Shown here: positions 21,717 to 30,902 of the stretch, piece by piece
Layout: every line of letters starts with the position of its first letter
Position numbering within the stretch: the first letter of the stretch is position 1
From: Simmondsia chinensis
Lineage: Eukaryota > Streptophyta > Magnoliopsida > Caryophyllales > Simmondsiaceae
Reading direction: 5' to 3'
DNA length: 64,000 nucleotides
Assembly (NCBI GenBank): GCA_018398585.1
Contig: JAGTTD010000007.1
Coordinates: 8,335,320-8,399,319 of the forward strand
Notes under the pieces: generated by a model
The model's database searches: none
Told to the model about the DNA's origin: nothing
What the model saw: only the letters and a program-made list of their open reading frames with translations
Program-made: the position numbers and the translations under genes

Positions 21717-22098
21717 TAGTGAAAATATACTACGTATACATGTGTATTTTGTATTTTGTATTTGTTTTAATGTAAATACCTTGAATTTAATTTAGATCTA
21801 GAATTAAATTTAGGGTGGTTAATAGGGCATTTCCTCCTCTCCTTTTGAATAAGTGTAACCGGCCACCCCCCGCTCCCCCCCCCCCCCCCCCCAATCAATG
21901 GCCTCTTCAATTTTGTTTTAATTTTTGCTTTTAATGTTTTATGTTATTTCCTAGTGTAATTAGCCTAGGATTCTTTGCATCCTTTCATCTTCTTTGATGT
22001 ACTTATAAATAGGCTAGATTCTTTTCAATTGAATTCATTCAAATTTTCCTCCTTTTCTTAGAGTTCATTGTTGTTTATTTGTTTGTCAAGTTTTTACA
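21717..22098 (+). repeat. Copia-C 5' LTR
   Basis: Starts TAGTGAAAATA where the right copy has TGTTGAAAATA, and ends TTTTTACA. It has a TATAAATA near 22004-22011 followed by a short leader. A C-rich insertion (about 21867-21892) absent from the right LTR makes it longer. Confidence 0.9.
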
Positions 22099-22110
22099 TG
22101 GTAACAGAGC
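22099..22110 (+). other. Copia-C primer-binding site
   Basis: TGGTAACAGAGC, adjacent to the LTR, differs by one base from the usual initiator tRNA-Met complement TGGTATCAGAGC. Confidence 0.82.
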
Positions 22111-22440
22111 GGGTTGTTGATCCCGATCTCGTGTTTGTCGCACCTTGTCCTCATGAAGAGGAGGTGCATTTGTGTTTGGTGCGCCAAGGGCCTCTCCATA
22201 TGTTGGATCCAATTGGATCGAAGAAGGCGAGGGGTATGTTTGTCACAAACTCACATGCGAGGGGAGTGTTGAAGACTCCACATGTGAGACTTGTGGAATC
22301 CCACATCGGAGTTGAGAGAAAGAAGAGATCACCTTATAAGCCTAGTGAGTTACTCCACCTATAGCCAATTGGTTTTAGGATGGAACCCCACTTGAGCTTA
22401 TATGTGGTTCTCATGTGTTCCACTCCGTGGGTTGGGCCTA
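22111..22440 (+). other. Copia-C leader replacing gag, protease and integrase
   Basis: About 330 bp with an open but unrecognised frame (22068-22364). At 22261 GGGGAGTGTTGAAG resembles the element's own purine tract/LTR start at 24222-24235, followed by sequence unlike its LTR (GTGGAATCCCACATCGG, CACCTTATAAGCC). It looks like a foreign LTR-like piece joined in front of pol, perhaps by template switching. Confidence 0.5.
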
Positions 22441-24050
22441 AAGGCCTGGTGAAATTGAACATGGGTGCTGCTGCACTGGCTAGTTCGGGTAGACCAAGTC
22501 GGGTTCGCTCAATGCCAGCTAAGTATCAAGATTTTATTGTGGATGTTCCTTCTTCTATAGCCCATTCTCGTGCTACCGCTCCTTCAGTTGACTCAGGTAT
22601 GGTTTACCCCTTGTCAAATTTTGTGTCTAATGCACAATTTTCTAACTCTCACTCATCTTTGCTTAAAGCCATCACTTCGAGTGATGAGCCACGATATTTT
22701 TCTCAAGCTATAGGTCATAAACATTGGAGAGATGCAATGGAGAAAGAAATTTCAGTACTTGAACAGAATAGGACGTGGACATTGGAAGAATTACCGCCCG
22801 GGAAACGAGCCATAGACTCCAAGTGGGTCTACAAAATAAAATATAAGTCGGACGGTACCATTAAGGGCTACAAGGCACGTTTGGTTGCCAAAGGATACAC
22901 TCAGATCAAAGGTATCGATTATCATGACACTTTTGCCCCTGTCGCTAAACTTGTCACGGTTAGATGTGTTCTTGCAGTTGCAGCCGCTAGGGATTGGATT
23001 GTGCATCAATTGGATGTTAATAATGCCTTCTTGCATGGTGACTTAGATGAAGAAGTTTATATGAAACTTCCTCAAGGGTTTGGGAAGCAACATGAGGGTA
23101 AGGTTTGTCGTTTGCATAAGTCTCTTTACGGACTTAAACAGGCTTCTCGTAACTGGAACCAGAAGTTTGTTTCTTTTTTGGTTGGCATGGGTTTTGTGCA
23201 ATCAAAGTCAGATTATTCTTTGTTTACATATACTCATGGGTCAGTTTTTACTAGTATACTGGTATATGTTGATGATGTGATCGTAACTGGAAATAACCTA
23301 AGTCACATAAAGGAGGTCAAGGCTTCACTTGATAAGCAGTTTGGGATTAAGAACTTAGGCCCAGTTAAATATTTTCTTGGAATAGAGGTTGCATGCACGA
23401 AGGATGGAATTGTTTTAAATCAAAGAAAATATGCGCTTGACATTTTAAGTGAAACCGGTCTTTTAGGAGCTAAGCCTGCTTCCACGCCTATAGTCCAAAA
23501 CCATCGACTAGCTGATGGGGAAGGGGACCATGTAGAAGATCCGGGACAGTATCGTCGAATAGTAGGAAGACTTCTCTACCTGACCATCACTCGTCCTGAC
23601 ATATGTTATGCCGTTAAAATTCTTAGTCAATTTATGCATGATCCACGGGAACAGCATTTAGAAGGCGCCTATCGTGTCCTTCGCTACATTAAAGGGACAC
23701 CAGGTCAGGGTATTTTTCTACCACGTGCATGTGACTTGTCTCTTCGTGCTTATTGTGATGCTGACTGGGTAGGTTGCCCGACTTCTAGAAGTTCCACTAT
23801 AGGTTTTGTTACATTTTTGGGGAATTCTCCTATCTCATGGCGTTCTAAGAAACAATCCATCATTTCTCGTTCTTCCGCTGAAGCAGAGTATAGGGCCATG
23901 GCTACAGTTACTAGTGAGTTAGTGTGGTTAAGGCGCATACTTCGTGATTTGCAAGTTAGCACTGTCAACCTGCCGTCTTGTTTTGCGATAATCAGGCAGC
24001 ACTTTATATTGCCTCCAATCCTGCGTTTCACGAGAGAACGAAACACATAG
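22380..24050 (+). CDS. pol: Copia-C reverse transcriptase-RNase H open frame (556 aa)
   Basis: The longest open frame in the window. After a linker (about residues 1-110, [14 protein letters not shown]) come [56 protein letters not shown] (catalytic D), [27 protein letters not shown] (intact catalytic box near residue 300), YFLGIEV and RPDICYAV. RNase H follows with [13 protein letters not shown] and [12 protein letters not shown] one-base loss near 23975 shifts the last RNase H block into another frame. The ATG at 22380 is simply the first in frame; in a full element RT would be released from a polyprotein. Confidence in the domain is high, in expression low. Confidence 0.93.
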   Translation: MEPHLSLYVVLMCSTPWVGPKGLVKLNMGAAALASSGRPSRVRSMPAKYQDFIVDVPSSIAHSRATAPSVDSGMVYPLSNFVSNAQFSNSHSSLLKAITSSDEPRYFSQAIGHKHWRDAMEKEISVLEQNRTWTLEELPPGKRAIDSKWVYKIKYKSDGTIKGYKARLVAKGYTQIKGIDYHDTFAPVAKLVTVRCVLAVAAARDWIVHQLDVNNAFLHGDLDEEVYMKLPQGFGKQHEGKVCRLHKSLYGLKQASRNWNQKFVSFLVGMGFVQSKSDYSLFTYTHGSVFTSILVYVDDVIVTGNNLSHIKEVKASLDKQFGIKNLGPVKYFLGIEVACTKDGIVLNQRKYALDILSETGLLGAKPASTPIVQNHRLADGEGDHVEDPGQYRRIVGRLLYLTITRPDICYAVKILSQFMHDPREQHLEGAYRVLRYIKGTPGQGIFLPRACDLSLRAYCDADWVGCPTSRSSTIGFVTFLGNSPISWRSKKQSIISRSSAEAEYRAMATVTSELVWLRRILRDLQVSTVNLPSCFAIIRQHFILPPILRFTRERNT

Positions 24051-24220
24051 AAATTGATTGCCACTTCGTTCGAGAGAAATTGTTAGCAAAGGAAATTTCC
24101 ACATCTTTTGTTCGGTCTTCGGGTCAAGTAGCGGATATGTTTACAAAAGCACTCGGGTTATCCTCGTTTTCAATCTTTCTTCACAAGTTGGGCATTGTCA
24201 ACTTGCATGCTCCAACTTAA
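23978..24220 (+). pseudogene. pol: Copia-C RNase H C-terminus (after frameshift)
   Basis: Eighty codons in a shifted frame continue the preceding RNase [27 protein letters not shown] with the remaining aspartate and histidine-containing block, then [18 protein letters not shown] and the usual short copia C-terminus. It stops at 24220, in the purine tract before the 3' LTR. Only one base separates this from an uninterrupted pol end. Confidence 0.9.
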
Positions 24221-24227
24221 GGGGGAG

Positions 24228-24587
24228 TGTTGAAAATATACTACGTATACATGTGTATTTTGTATTTTGTATTTGTTTTAATGTAAATACCTTAAATTTA
24301 ATTTAGATCTAGAATTAAATTTAGGGTAGTTAATAGAGCATTTCCTCCTCTCCTTTTGAATAGGTGTAACCGGCCACCCCCCATCAATGGCCTCTTCAAT
24401 TTTGTTTTAATTTTTGCTTTCAATGGTTTATGTTATTTCCTAGTGTAATTAGCCTAGGATTCTTTACATCCTTTCATCTTCTTTGATGTACTTATAAATA
24501 GGCTAGATTCTTTTCAATTGAATTCATTCAAATTTTCCTCCTTTTCTTAGAGTTCATTGTTGTTTATTTGTTTGTCAAGTTTTTACA
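24228..24587 (+). repeat. Copia-C 3' LTR (360 bp)
   Basis: Begins TGTTGAAAATA after AAGGGGGAG and ends TTTTTACA, followed by the AATTC target duplicate. TATAAATA lies at about 24493-24500. Confidence 0.93.
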
Positions 24588-24592
24588 AATTC

Positions 24593-25084
24593 CAATTGAA
24601 ATTGGATTTGGTATTAGAATTAAATAGTCCAATTCAGATTTCAAATGCCAAATAAAGTATATAGGTTTTTAACATGGAAGGACATCATAGTTTATCTATG
24701 GCATTAATTTATGCCTTTCATTTTTAGTTATATCAATTTAGTCTTATATAATTTCTACTACATTTATTTAGTTATATGACAAAGTTAAACTCAAGTCACT
24801 GATATAATTTTTAGCAGTTTGGTCAATTTCACATTAAAGTGACTCAATATGAACCCACTCATTTTCCCGATATAAATCTACCAGTGACCGACTATTAACA
24901 ATTCAGTTGCCAACCTAATATCAATTTTACTTTACAAATAAATTGACACAATAAAAAATGCACGGCTAAATTAACATTATGGACAAAGTACATGCACATA
25001 TGAAATAAATAATTGTATTTTTATTTACGTTTCATAAAATAATAAACTACTGAAATATATAATAAGAAAAGTTATATTAGAGGC
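24593..25084. other. Non-coding stretch
   Basis: The first ~110 bp is the right end of the repeat disrupted by Copia-C (AATTGGATTTGG, GTCCAATTCAG). The rest is AT-rich with no open frame or recognised repeat. Confidence 0.5.
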
Positions 25085-25697
25085 CTGTTGAGCATATCAT
25101 TTTAGAGGGAAATGAATCATATGCTTACCGAAGTCGCTACACTGGAGGAAGTGCATACTTCACTTTTTCAAATGAACCCTCAAAAGGCATCCAAATTGGG
25201 AGGCGTTAGCGCATCTTTGTATTAATGACTTTGGGACATGCTAGGACCAAACAAAAGGCAAGCTATTAATTCCTTTGCTCCACTACGAGAAATCATTAAA
25301 GGAAGTCAATCATACATTCACAGTTCTTGCCGTCACTGCAATACAAATTATGTAATACTAATTAAAAGCTAGTTGTCAAAATGTTGGCTAATTCTTTTCG
25401 CCCTATCTTTATTGAGTTGGGTCTCTTGGTTTAATGTGCATTTGCCTGGGCGGATTAGTTATCACAATTCAAGATAGCATACTCACAGCACATAAAATTA
25501 GGATGCATTTTGACAAAAACAAGGTAAAAAAAGGTCGAGTAGCCGTTAAAGTCAAAGATAGCAATGGTTCAAAGAATTTTAGGATTACACTTTCCAGGTC
25601 AGTTTCTACCATCCCCTCTCTATCATTTGTAAATGATAGTTTGTTATTTTCAATGCATCATTGGATGCATGTAGGGATCTTAAACCCAATTGGATAG
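25085..25697 (+). pseudogene. LINE-2 RT remnant with internal deletion
   Basis: Near 25115-25200 the sequence reads MLTEVATLEEVHTSLFQMNPQKAS, matching the segment just before the palm in plant LINEs (EEV...ALFQM.P.KAPG). At 25460-25540 IQDSILTAHKIRMHFDKNK matches the IQDNILIAHE block, and at 25615-25650 LSFVNDSLLFS matches the catalytic FADDSLLF, with the first aspartate changed to asparagine. The DLSKAYDR block between is missing, so part of the palm is deleted. Confidence 0.8.
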
Positions 25698-26246
25698 GTG
25701 TTGTCTTAAATGGGGTCCATGAGTTAACTTGGGCAAATCCATGATGGTGGTCTTAAAAAAATTTTCTAACATTCTTGAGACACCAAATAAGTAACCCACA
25801 TTTGGCAAATATTTGGGATGCCTTCTTGTAGGTGACTGTCCTAAAAAGAATGTTTTTTCTAAAGTTAGGTATAAAGTATACAATAGGTTAGCTCCATAAA
25901 AATTCAACCTGTCATTGAAAGCGGGTATGCTTGTTTTAATTTACACCAACTAGAATATATACATGCCCATACTATGCAATATTTCAAAATTTATGTGCAT
26001 ATTAGTCAAGACATTGAGAAGGCTAATAGCTCAGGAAACAGGGTGGCCATGTAGGTGGCGTTCTCTATGATTGCAAAGGACATAACTTGTAAACCAAAGG
26101 GTGCGGGTGGTCTAAGGTTACAGCTTATGGTTGCTGTTAAGAAAGCTTTTTTACATAAAATAGGATGGAAAGTGCTTAAAGGACTAAAAAATTTGTGGGT
26201 CCAGGTAGTTGAAGGGAAGCATATCGTGAATTATATAGGGAGCTAA
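25698..26246 (+). pseudogene. LINE-2 post-RT segment
   Basis: YLGCLLVG near 25810 (normally YLGIPL) is followed by KVRYKVYNRLAP and, at 26085-26230, CKPKGAGGLRLQLMVAVKKAFLHKIGWKVLK, equivalent to CKPKGVGGLGLRK of LINE-1. It ends near 26246 with a stop, and the hAT-like element begins 28 bases later. Confidence 0.8.
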
Positions 26247-26399
26247 TTTGAAAAGGCAATCGATGATTGGTGGATAGAGGTGGCTAGTGGGCCGCCAGGC
26301 CTAGCCCGCCCTTCACGCTGGCCGGGCTCGAGCCCCCCAAACCTGGGACCGGGACAAGCCCGACCCATTGGGGGGAGAAACCCCCTAAAATTAAGGTGA

Positions 26400-26485
26400 A
26401 AAACACATGAGGGTGGGAGGATTCAAACCACAGACCCCCCACATGTTAAACAAAGCCCCCACCATATGAGCTACAACCTTTTTTA
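26400..26485 (-). repeat. tRNA-like SINE head inside the hAT-like element
   Basis: On the minus strand, an A-box-like TAGCTCATATGG (26461-26472) and a B box GGTTTGAATCC (26418-26428) have tRNA spacing. A tRNA gene is unlikely because the arms do not pair cleanly; a tRNA-derived SINE head is the better reading. Confidence 0.55.
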
Positions 26486-26679
26486 TGATATATTAGGGTA
26501 AAGAAAATATTAAACTATATATATCTCAAAAAAAGGGGTGACCATCCGTGCCTTATATAGTTTGTTTATAAAAAATATTTTGAGATGTATATGTTTATAA
26601 AAAATATTAAATTAAACACAGAGGCAGTTGTATTAGGTATGGGTATGCCTTATATACTTTGTTTATCCAATAAAATCAA

Positions 26680-26935
26680 AAAAATTGGAGCTTATATGGT
26701 ACTTGGAAAGGCTTACATGTTAGAGGTACGGGGTCGAATCCTATGTCAATTTTGTGTCAAATTATTTGTAAAATACGTTATATTGTATTTTTACCTAAGA
26801 AAATCACAAATAAATTGAAGCTCACATGGTAATGGTAATGGTGTGCTTTATATGTTAGAGGTATGGGATTGAATCCCACTAGTGTCATTTTTGCATCCAA
26901 TTTTTGTGATGTTCAAAAAAAAAAAAAAAAAAAAA
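26680..26935 (+). repeat. Two tRNA-like SINE units in tandem, poly(A)-tailed
   Basis: Unit 1 has an A box at about 26689-26700 (GAGCTTATATGG) and a B box GGGTCGAATCC at 26731-26741. Unit 2 has AGCTCACATGGT (26819-26830) and GGGATTGAATCC (26865-26876), about 130 bp further on, and ends in an A-run (about 26915-26938). They oppose the minus-strand unit to their left. Confidence 0.58.
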
Positions 26936-27276
26936 AAATGGGAGGGGGAGAGAGCCATGAAACCCAGGCTTGGCGCAACCCAGCCCACAGCCACCTCTAC
27001 TGGTGGATAAAGACATACATATTTCCTTTTGGTATGACATTTGTGTTTTCATATTCTCCTACTAAACTTAGTTCACAATATATGCTGCTCTAAGCACTTG
27101 AATGAGAGAAGGTAGCTTCACTCACTAGGGGGAACAGGATACAGAGGAGCTTCCTATGTTTCTTTTGGATCACACTCACACCTAGTTTTAGGAATTCCTA
27201 TTCCATTTTATCTTCAAGAAGATAATTTCTATTTGGGTCTCACAACAGAGGGGAGTTCCTTAGTAAAATTGGCTTC

Positions 27277-27411
27277 TTGTATGACAAAAATAGTCGGTCT
27301 TCTAGACGAATCTGGAACAACCTTCCTCCCAAGATTAAGTTATTCGCTTGGCAACTGATGTATAATGCATTACAAGTGAAAAATGTTTTAGCCTATTTAG
27401 ACATGCATTCA
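27277..27411 (+). pseudogene. LINE-2 zf-RVT, first half
   Basis: IWNNLPPKIKLFAWQLMYNAL matches the IKIFLWQVLND region of LINE-1 and the start of zf-RVT. It stops where a MITE-like element begins. The other half (CSLCFEHEQSLDHLFVQ-type C...H motif) resumes at 28454. Confidence 0.82.
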
Positions 27412-28453
27412 GGTCCTGTTTTCAGCATGGAATTAGAGTTTGGAAGTGGGATTGAAACTAGAATTGGGACTTAGAATTCCAATTCTTTTGTTTAGTTTAC
27501 CTATTGGAATTGGAATTACATTTCTACTACCTAATTTCATGGAATTGGATTTCAACTGAAAAGCATACATCCCAGGTCCTTAAGGTATGGGTAAGGAATT
27601 GTAATTTGGTATTAACTATATTGACCTGAAACCCAAATGACCTCACTTGATTAACTAAAAGCCAAGATGACTCAAAACCTAAAGACTTAGAAACAATATA
27701 GAATTTGACCTGAACCTCGAAATCACCCAACTCGAATAATTGAACTTGGAATAGCTGAAATCAACTTAACTTAATAGCGGAAGTGATGCCACCCGATTGA
27801 CCGAAAACTCTAGATGACTCAAATTTATAAAATGAAATTATTCAACTTGAATGTGATGTAAATAAGTTGAGCCGAAATAAAAAATGACTCAACCAAATTG
27901 ATCCAAAACTTAATGTAATCCAAACTCGAAATGACTTGATCTATCTCAAGCCTGGCATAAGATCACTCGAAATTTTAACTGATATAGCTTGTTTATCCCA
28001 AAACTAAGATGAATCTAGCTTGAAACGACCTAGAGCAACTCAAACCCACTCTATTCTAGCCTGAATTCGTACAAGACCTAACCTAATTGACCGCAAATCC
28101 AAGATGACTTGAACAACAAATGATCCAATGTAATACTCGACTCGATTCTACTCAAAACTCGAAGAACGTGAGGTCAAAGTGAATTATCCCGACCATAAAA
28201 ACTCAAACGCAATGTGAACTGCTCCAATAAAATTTTGTCCGTAGCTGATTCAAAACTCGTAATACTTCAAACTGATTGACTGAAAGGCAGTGATGACTCA
28301 AATCATTATGCCATTATAATTCTGACCTCTAGTTCCTTTAATAAACCAAACAATGGAATTTCAATTCTATAAAATTCCAATTCCACCAAAATTGGAATTA
28401 GAATTGCAATTCCAAAGTCCAATTCCAATTTTATGTGCCCAAACACAGCCTTA
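27412..28453. mobile_element. MITE-like element with AATTGGAATT ends and iterated interior
   Basis: About 1.04 kb with no coding content, splitting LINE-2. The ends are imperfect inverted repeats: left AATTAGAGTTTGG and TATTGGAATTGGAATTAC, right TTGGAATTAGAATTGC and AATTCCAATTTTATG. The interior repeats TGACTCAAA/CCAAGATGACT phrases. Exact ends and target duplication are not certain. The same vocabulary occurs at 21306-21716. Confidence 0.6.
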
Positions 28454-28720
28454 GGGCTTTGTTGCTCATTGTGCTTTGAGCATGAACAAAGTCTGGATCA
28501 TTTGTTTGTACAATATAGCTTTGTCCAGTAGTGTTGACAGTATACTTATGCCCAATGATGGCTCAATCAATGGTAGCTCATGAGTAATTGCAAAAATTCA
28601 GAATGTTGGAGATCAGAAAGCAAGGGAGCAATCACTTCGAGTTCTCAGTCTCATGGTCCATGTGGAAAAATCACAATGAACTATTGTTCCGAGGTTCTTG
28701 ACCTAACCCAAATCATGCTA
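28454..28720 (+). pseudogene. LINE-2 zf-RVT, second half
   Basis: Resumes with a CALCFEHEQSLDHLFVQYSF-like reading in shifted frames (28465-28530), then ANCKNSE and a WKNHNEL-like block near 28665. It is nearly collinear with the better-kept copy at 30180-30480. Confidence 0.7.
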
Positions 28721-29147
28721 GAAGTACACGACACAACCTTAGAATAGAAGTTTCCTTGTAGTGAATAATAACTGTCAAAAATGTTGGTATAATATTGGTG
28801 TATTTTAGACATAAATTGTTTTAGCTTGGGCATGGTGTGTGTTGATACACATATTCCAGAACAAGGCTCATTGGATGGTGTATATCGACGCACAAAAACG
28901 ACACTTATAGAAAGCCTCAGTTCCCAAAAAAGAGGGTCACAGCTTCACCACACAACCCTGTATATTGACACACAACTTTGTTTGTCGATTCATAGGGATA
29001 GTTTAGTCGTTATATGGCACGATTTTTCTATCATCTGGAATATGAATAGGTCTTACACAACTATTGAGTCACGGGATGCTATCTTTTTATGAAAGTTGGT
29101 TTTGCTCAATTCATATATAAAAGAATTGCATTTTAGTAAAAAATGAC
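28721..29147 (+). repeat. LINE-2 downstream region, copy A
   Basis: No coding frame. It contains TTGACACACAACTT, TATCGACGCACAAA and similar phrases, and aligns with 30481-30870. Together with flanking pieces it defines a two-copy duplication. Confidence 0.6.
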
Positions 29148-29760
29148 ATGTCTATATCACATGATGAAAATCACAATGAAAGGGAAGAAATTTCTGATGA
29201 TGCTTTAGAGCTTAAAGGAAGTGAAAATGCAAGAAACATGAGTCCTTTGGATAGGACTTCTATACATTTTTGGTGGAAAAAACTAGGGACAATATGGAAA
29301 TTAAAATTCATATTGTTATGCCATAGAGTAAGATCCTATGATGTTCGATGAGGCTATGAAATCTCTTGATGCCACTTTTGAAAGAAGCACTAAATGATGA
29401 GATGAATTTTCTCATGGGTAATAAAACCTTGATTTGGTGGATCTCTCAATTGAAAGTAAACCCATAGGGTGTAATGGATTTTCAAAATGAAAATGAAAGT
29501 TGATGGAACTATTGATAAGTTGAAAGTCCAATTAATGCTAAATGGTTTACCTAAAAACATCGGATAGAGCATTTATTACTCCAGTCTCTATTTATAATTT
29601 AGAAATTTACTCAATAGATGTGAAAACGACATTCGTAAATGGTGAATTTGAGGAAGAGATGTATATAGAACAACTGAAAGGTTTGTTATTCTAGGTCAAA
29701 CAGGAAAGTTTGTAAACTCATACGATGTATTTATGGGCTAAAACAAGACCCTTAAATAAT
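29148..29760 (+). pseudogene. pol: Copia RT fragment, copy A
   Basis: Reads through several frames: EEISDDALELK, a YDVR/FDEAMKSLDA-like region, SPIRSKP-like, then KMKVDGTIDKLK (RT fingers), then CENDI.KW.I.GRDVY, the decayed equivalent of VKTTFLNGELEEEVY. No catalytic YVDD survives. The same fragment recurs at 32583-34000. Confidence 0.72.
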
Positions 29761-30107
29761 GCCACCGATAGTTTGACCAAATTGTTCTAAACAGGGGATA
29801 AATAAATTGTAGATAAAGATGAGCATACATTTAGTTGAATTTATGGGAAAAAAAAGTTAACTTTTACTCAAATGGTAACCAATCGTTAAAAGTTTGATCA
29901 ATTGATTACTTTGCTTGAATGATTGAGTGAGAACAATACTAGTGCCTTCTCTAATGCCCTACTTGTACCTGACAAGTCATAAAGTGATATGCCACCTCCA
30001 CTACAAGATAGAGAGACGACAAAGCTAGCTCTCACATTTGGTGTCACATTCAAGGTCATAATTCACAAATGGGTAGGCTCTAATGAATTTGGAACATTCA
30101 ATTTCCT
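29761..30107. other. Spacer between the duplicated copies
   Basis: About 350 bp, AT-rich, with no open frame or recognised motif. The LINE-type sequence of copy B begins at about 30108. Confidence 0.45.
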
Positions 30108-30480
30108 CCCAAGATTAAGTTAGTCGCTTGGCAACATGTACAATGCATTACAAATGAAAAAAGTTTTCAAGGCATTGCCTTAGGTACTTGTTTCTTGTTC
30201 TTGAGCATGAACAAAGCTTGGTCATTTGTTTGTATAATGTAGTTTTGCCCAGTAGTGTTGACTGCAGGTTTATGCCCTATGGCAGCTCAGATGGGTGCCA
30301 AGTTAGGGGTCGCTCATGGGTAGTTGCAAAAATTCAGAATGCTAGTGATCCTAAAGCAAGAGAGCAATTGTGTAGATTTCTCACTCTCTTGTGGGCCATG
30401 TGGAAAAATCACATTGAGTTGGTGTTTCAAGGTTATCAACCTAACCCAACAAAAGTCATGTTAGCTACGACCTTAGAATA
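30108..30480 (+). pseudogene. LINE zf-RVT fragment, copy B
   Basis: Starts FPPKIKLVAWQ-like, collinear with 27310-27400 but without the MITE, then FLVLEHEQSLVICLYNVV, SSDGCQVRGRSWVVAKIQNA and FLTLLWAMWKNHIELVFQGY (97 open codons at 30188-30481), the usual zf-RVT/W-rich end of plant LINE ORF2. It keeps the frame better than copy A. Confidence 0.8.
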
Positions 30481-30902
30481 GAATTTGCCTTGTACTGAAT
30501 AATAACCAACAAAAATGATGGCATAATGCTGATGTATTTTCAAAATAAAGTGTTTTGGCTTGAGCATGGTGTGTGTTGACACACAACTTACAGAAAGCTA
30601 CACTGCCTAAAAAAAGAGTTGTGTGTTGACGTACGGCTTCAACATACAACCTTGAATTTTGACACGCAGCTTTAACACGCAGCCTTGTATTTTGACACAT
30701 AAAGTTGACACACAAGGATGGTTTGGCTGTTATTTGGTGTAGTTTTTTATGTCGTTTGAAATACGATTTAGTCTACAGAGTTATCGAGTCACGATATGCT
30801 ATTTTTGATTGTTGTGCTCCATTCCTACACTGAAAGGATCAAATTTCAGTGGAAAATGACATGTCTATGTTATATGATGAAAATCACGATGATAGCGAAG
30901 TG
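30481..30902 (+). repeat. LINE downstream region, copy B
   Basis: Collinear with 28740-29170: GTGTGTTGACACACAAC, CACGATATGCTATTTTTGA-type and AAAATGACATGTCTATGTTATATGATGAAAATCAC phrases. It breaks off at about 30902, where an unrelated 1.7-kb segment intervenes. Confidence 0.62.

Larger units (their letters stand above)
21717..24587 (+). mobile_element. Internally deleted Ty1/copia element (Copia-C)
   Basis: LTRs of 382 and 360 bp differ by only about seven substitutions plus a C-run and the first bases. AATTC flanks both ends (21712-21716, 24588-24592). A primer site (22099) and purine tract (24219-24227) are in place. Between them there is only a ~340-bp leader and the RT-RNase H part of pol; gag, protease and integrase are absent. 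Mobility would need proteins in trans. This is one of the youngest insertions in the window. Confidence 0.95.
26275..26999. mobile_element. hAT-like non-autonomous element (725 bp) carrying tRNA-like segments
   Basis: Terminal inverted repeats: the left starts TAGAGGTGGCTAGTGGGC and the right, reversed, starts TAGAGGTGGCTGTGGGC. The flanks are TTGGTGGA (26267-26274) and CTGGTGGA (27000-27007), an 8-bp duplication with one mismatch, the hAT signature. No transposase is present. The inside holds three tRNA-like boxes and a ~24-base A-run, listed separately. LINE-2 sequence resumes on the right. Confidence 0.78.
25085..28720 (+). mobile_element. Decayed L1-type LINE (LINE-2), split by a hAT-like element and a MITE
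   Basis: Pieces of plant LINE ORF2 follow each other on the plus strand: RT N-terminal region (25100-25330), RT palm (25434-25697), post-RT region (25780-26250), then across 26275-26999, the zf-RVT (27277-27411) and, across 27412-28453, its second half (28454-28720). Endonuclease is absent. It is far more decayed than LINE-1. Confidence 0.8.

Noticed and set aside
21861..21893. C-run as a structured regulatory element
   Set aside because: Missing from the sister LTR of the same element, so it is not needed for its function; slippage or assembly error is likelier.
26689..26741. Functional tRNA genes at the tRNA-like boxes (also 26418-26472, 26819-26876, 60099-60152)
   Set aside because: A and B boxes are present, but I could not fold convincing acceptor and anticodon arms; a SINE origin fits better.
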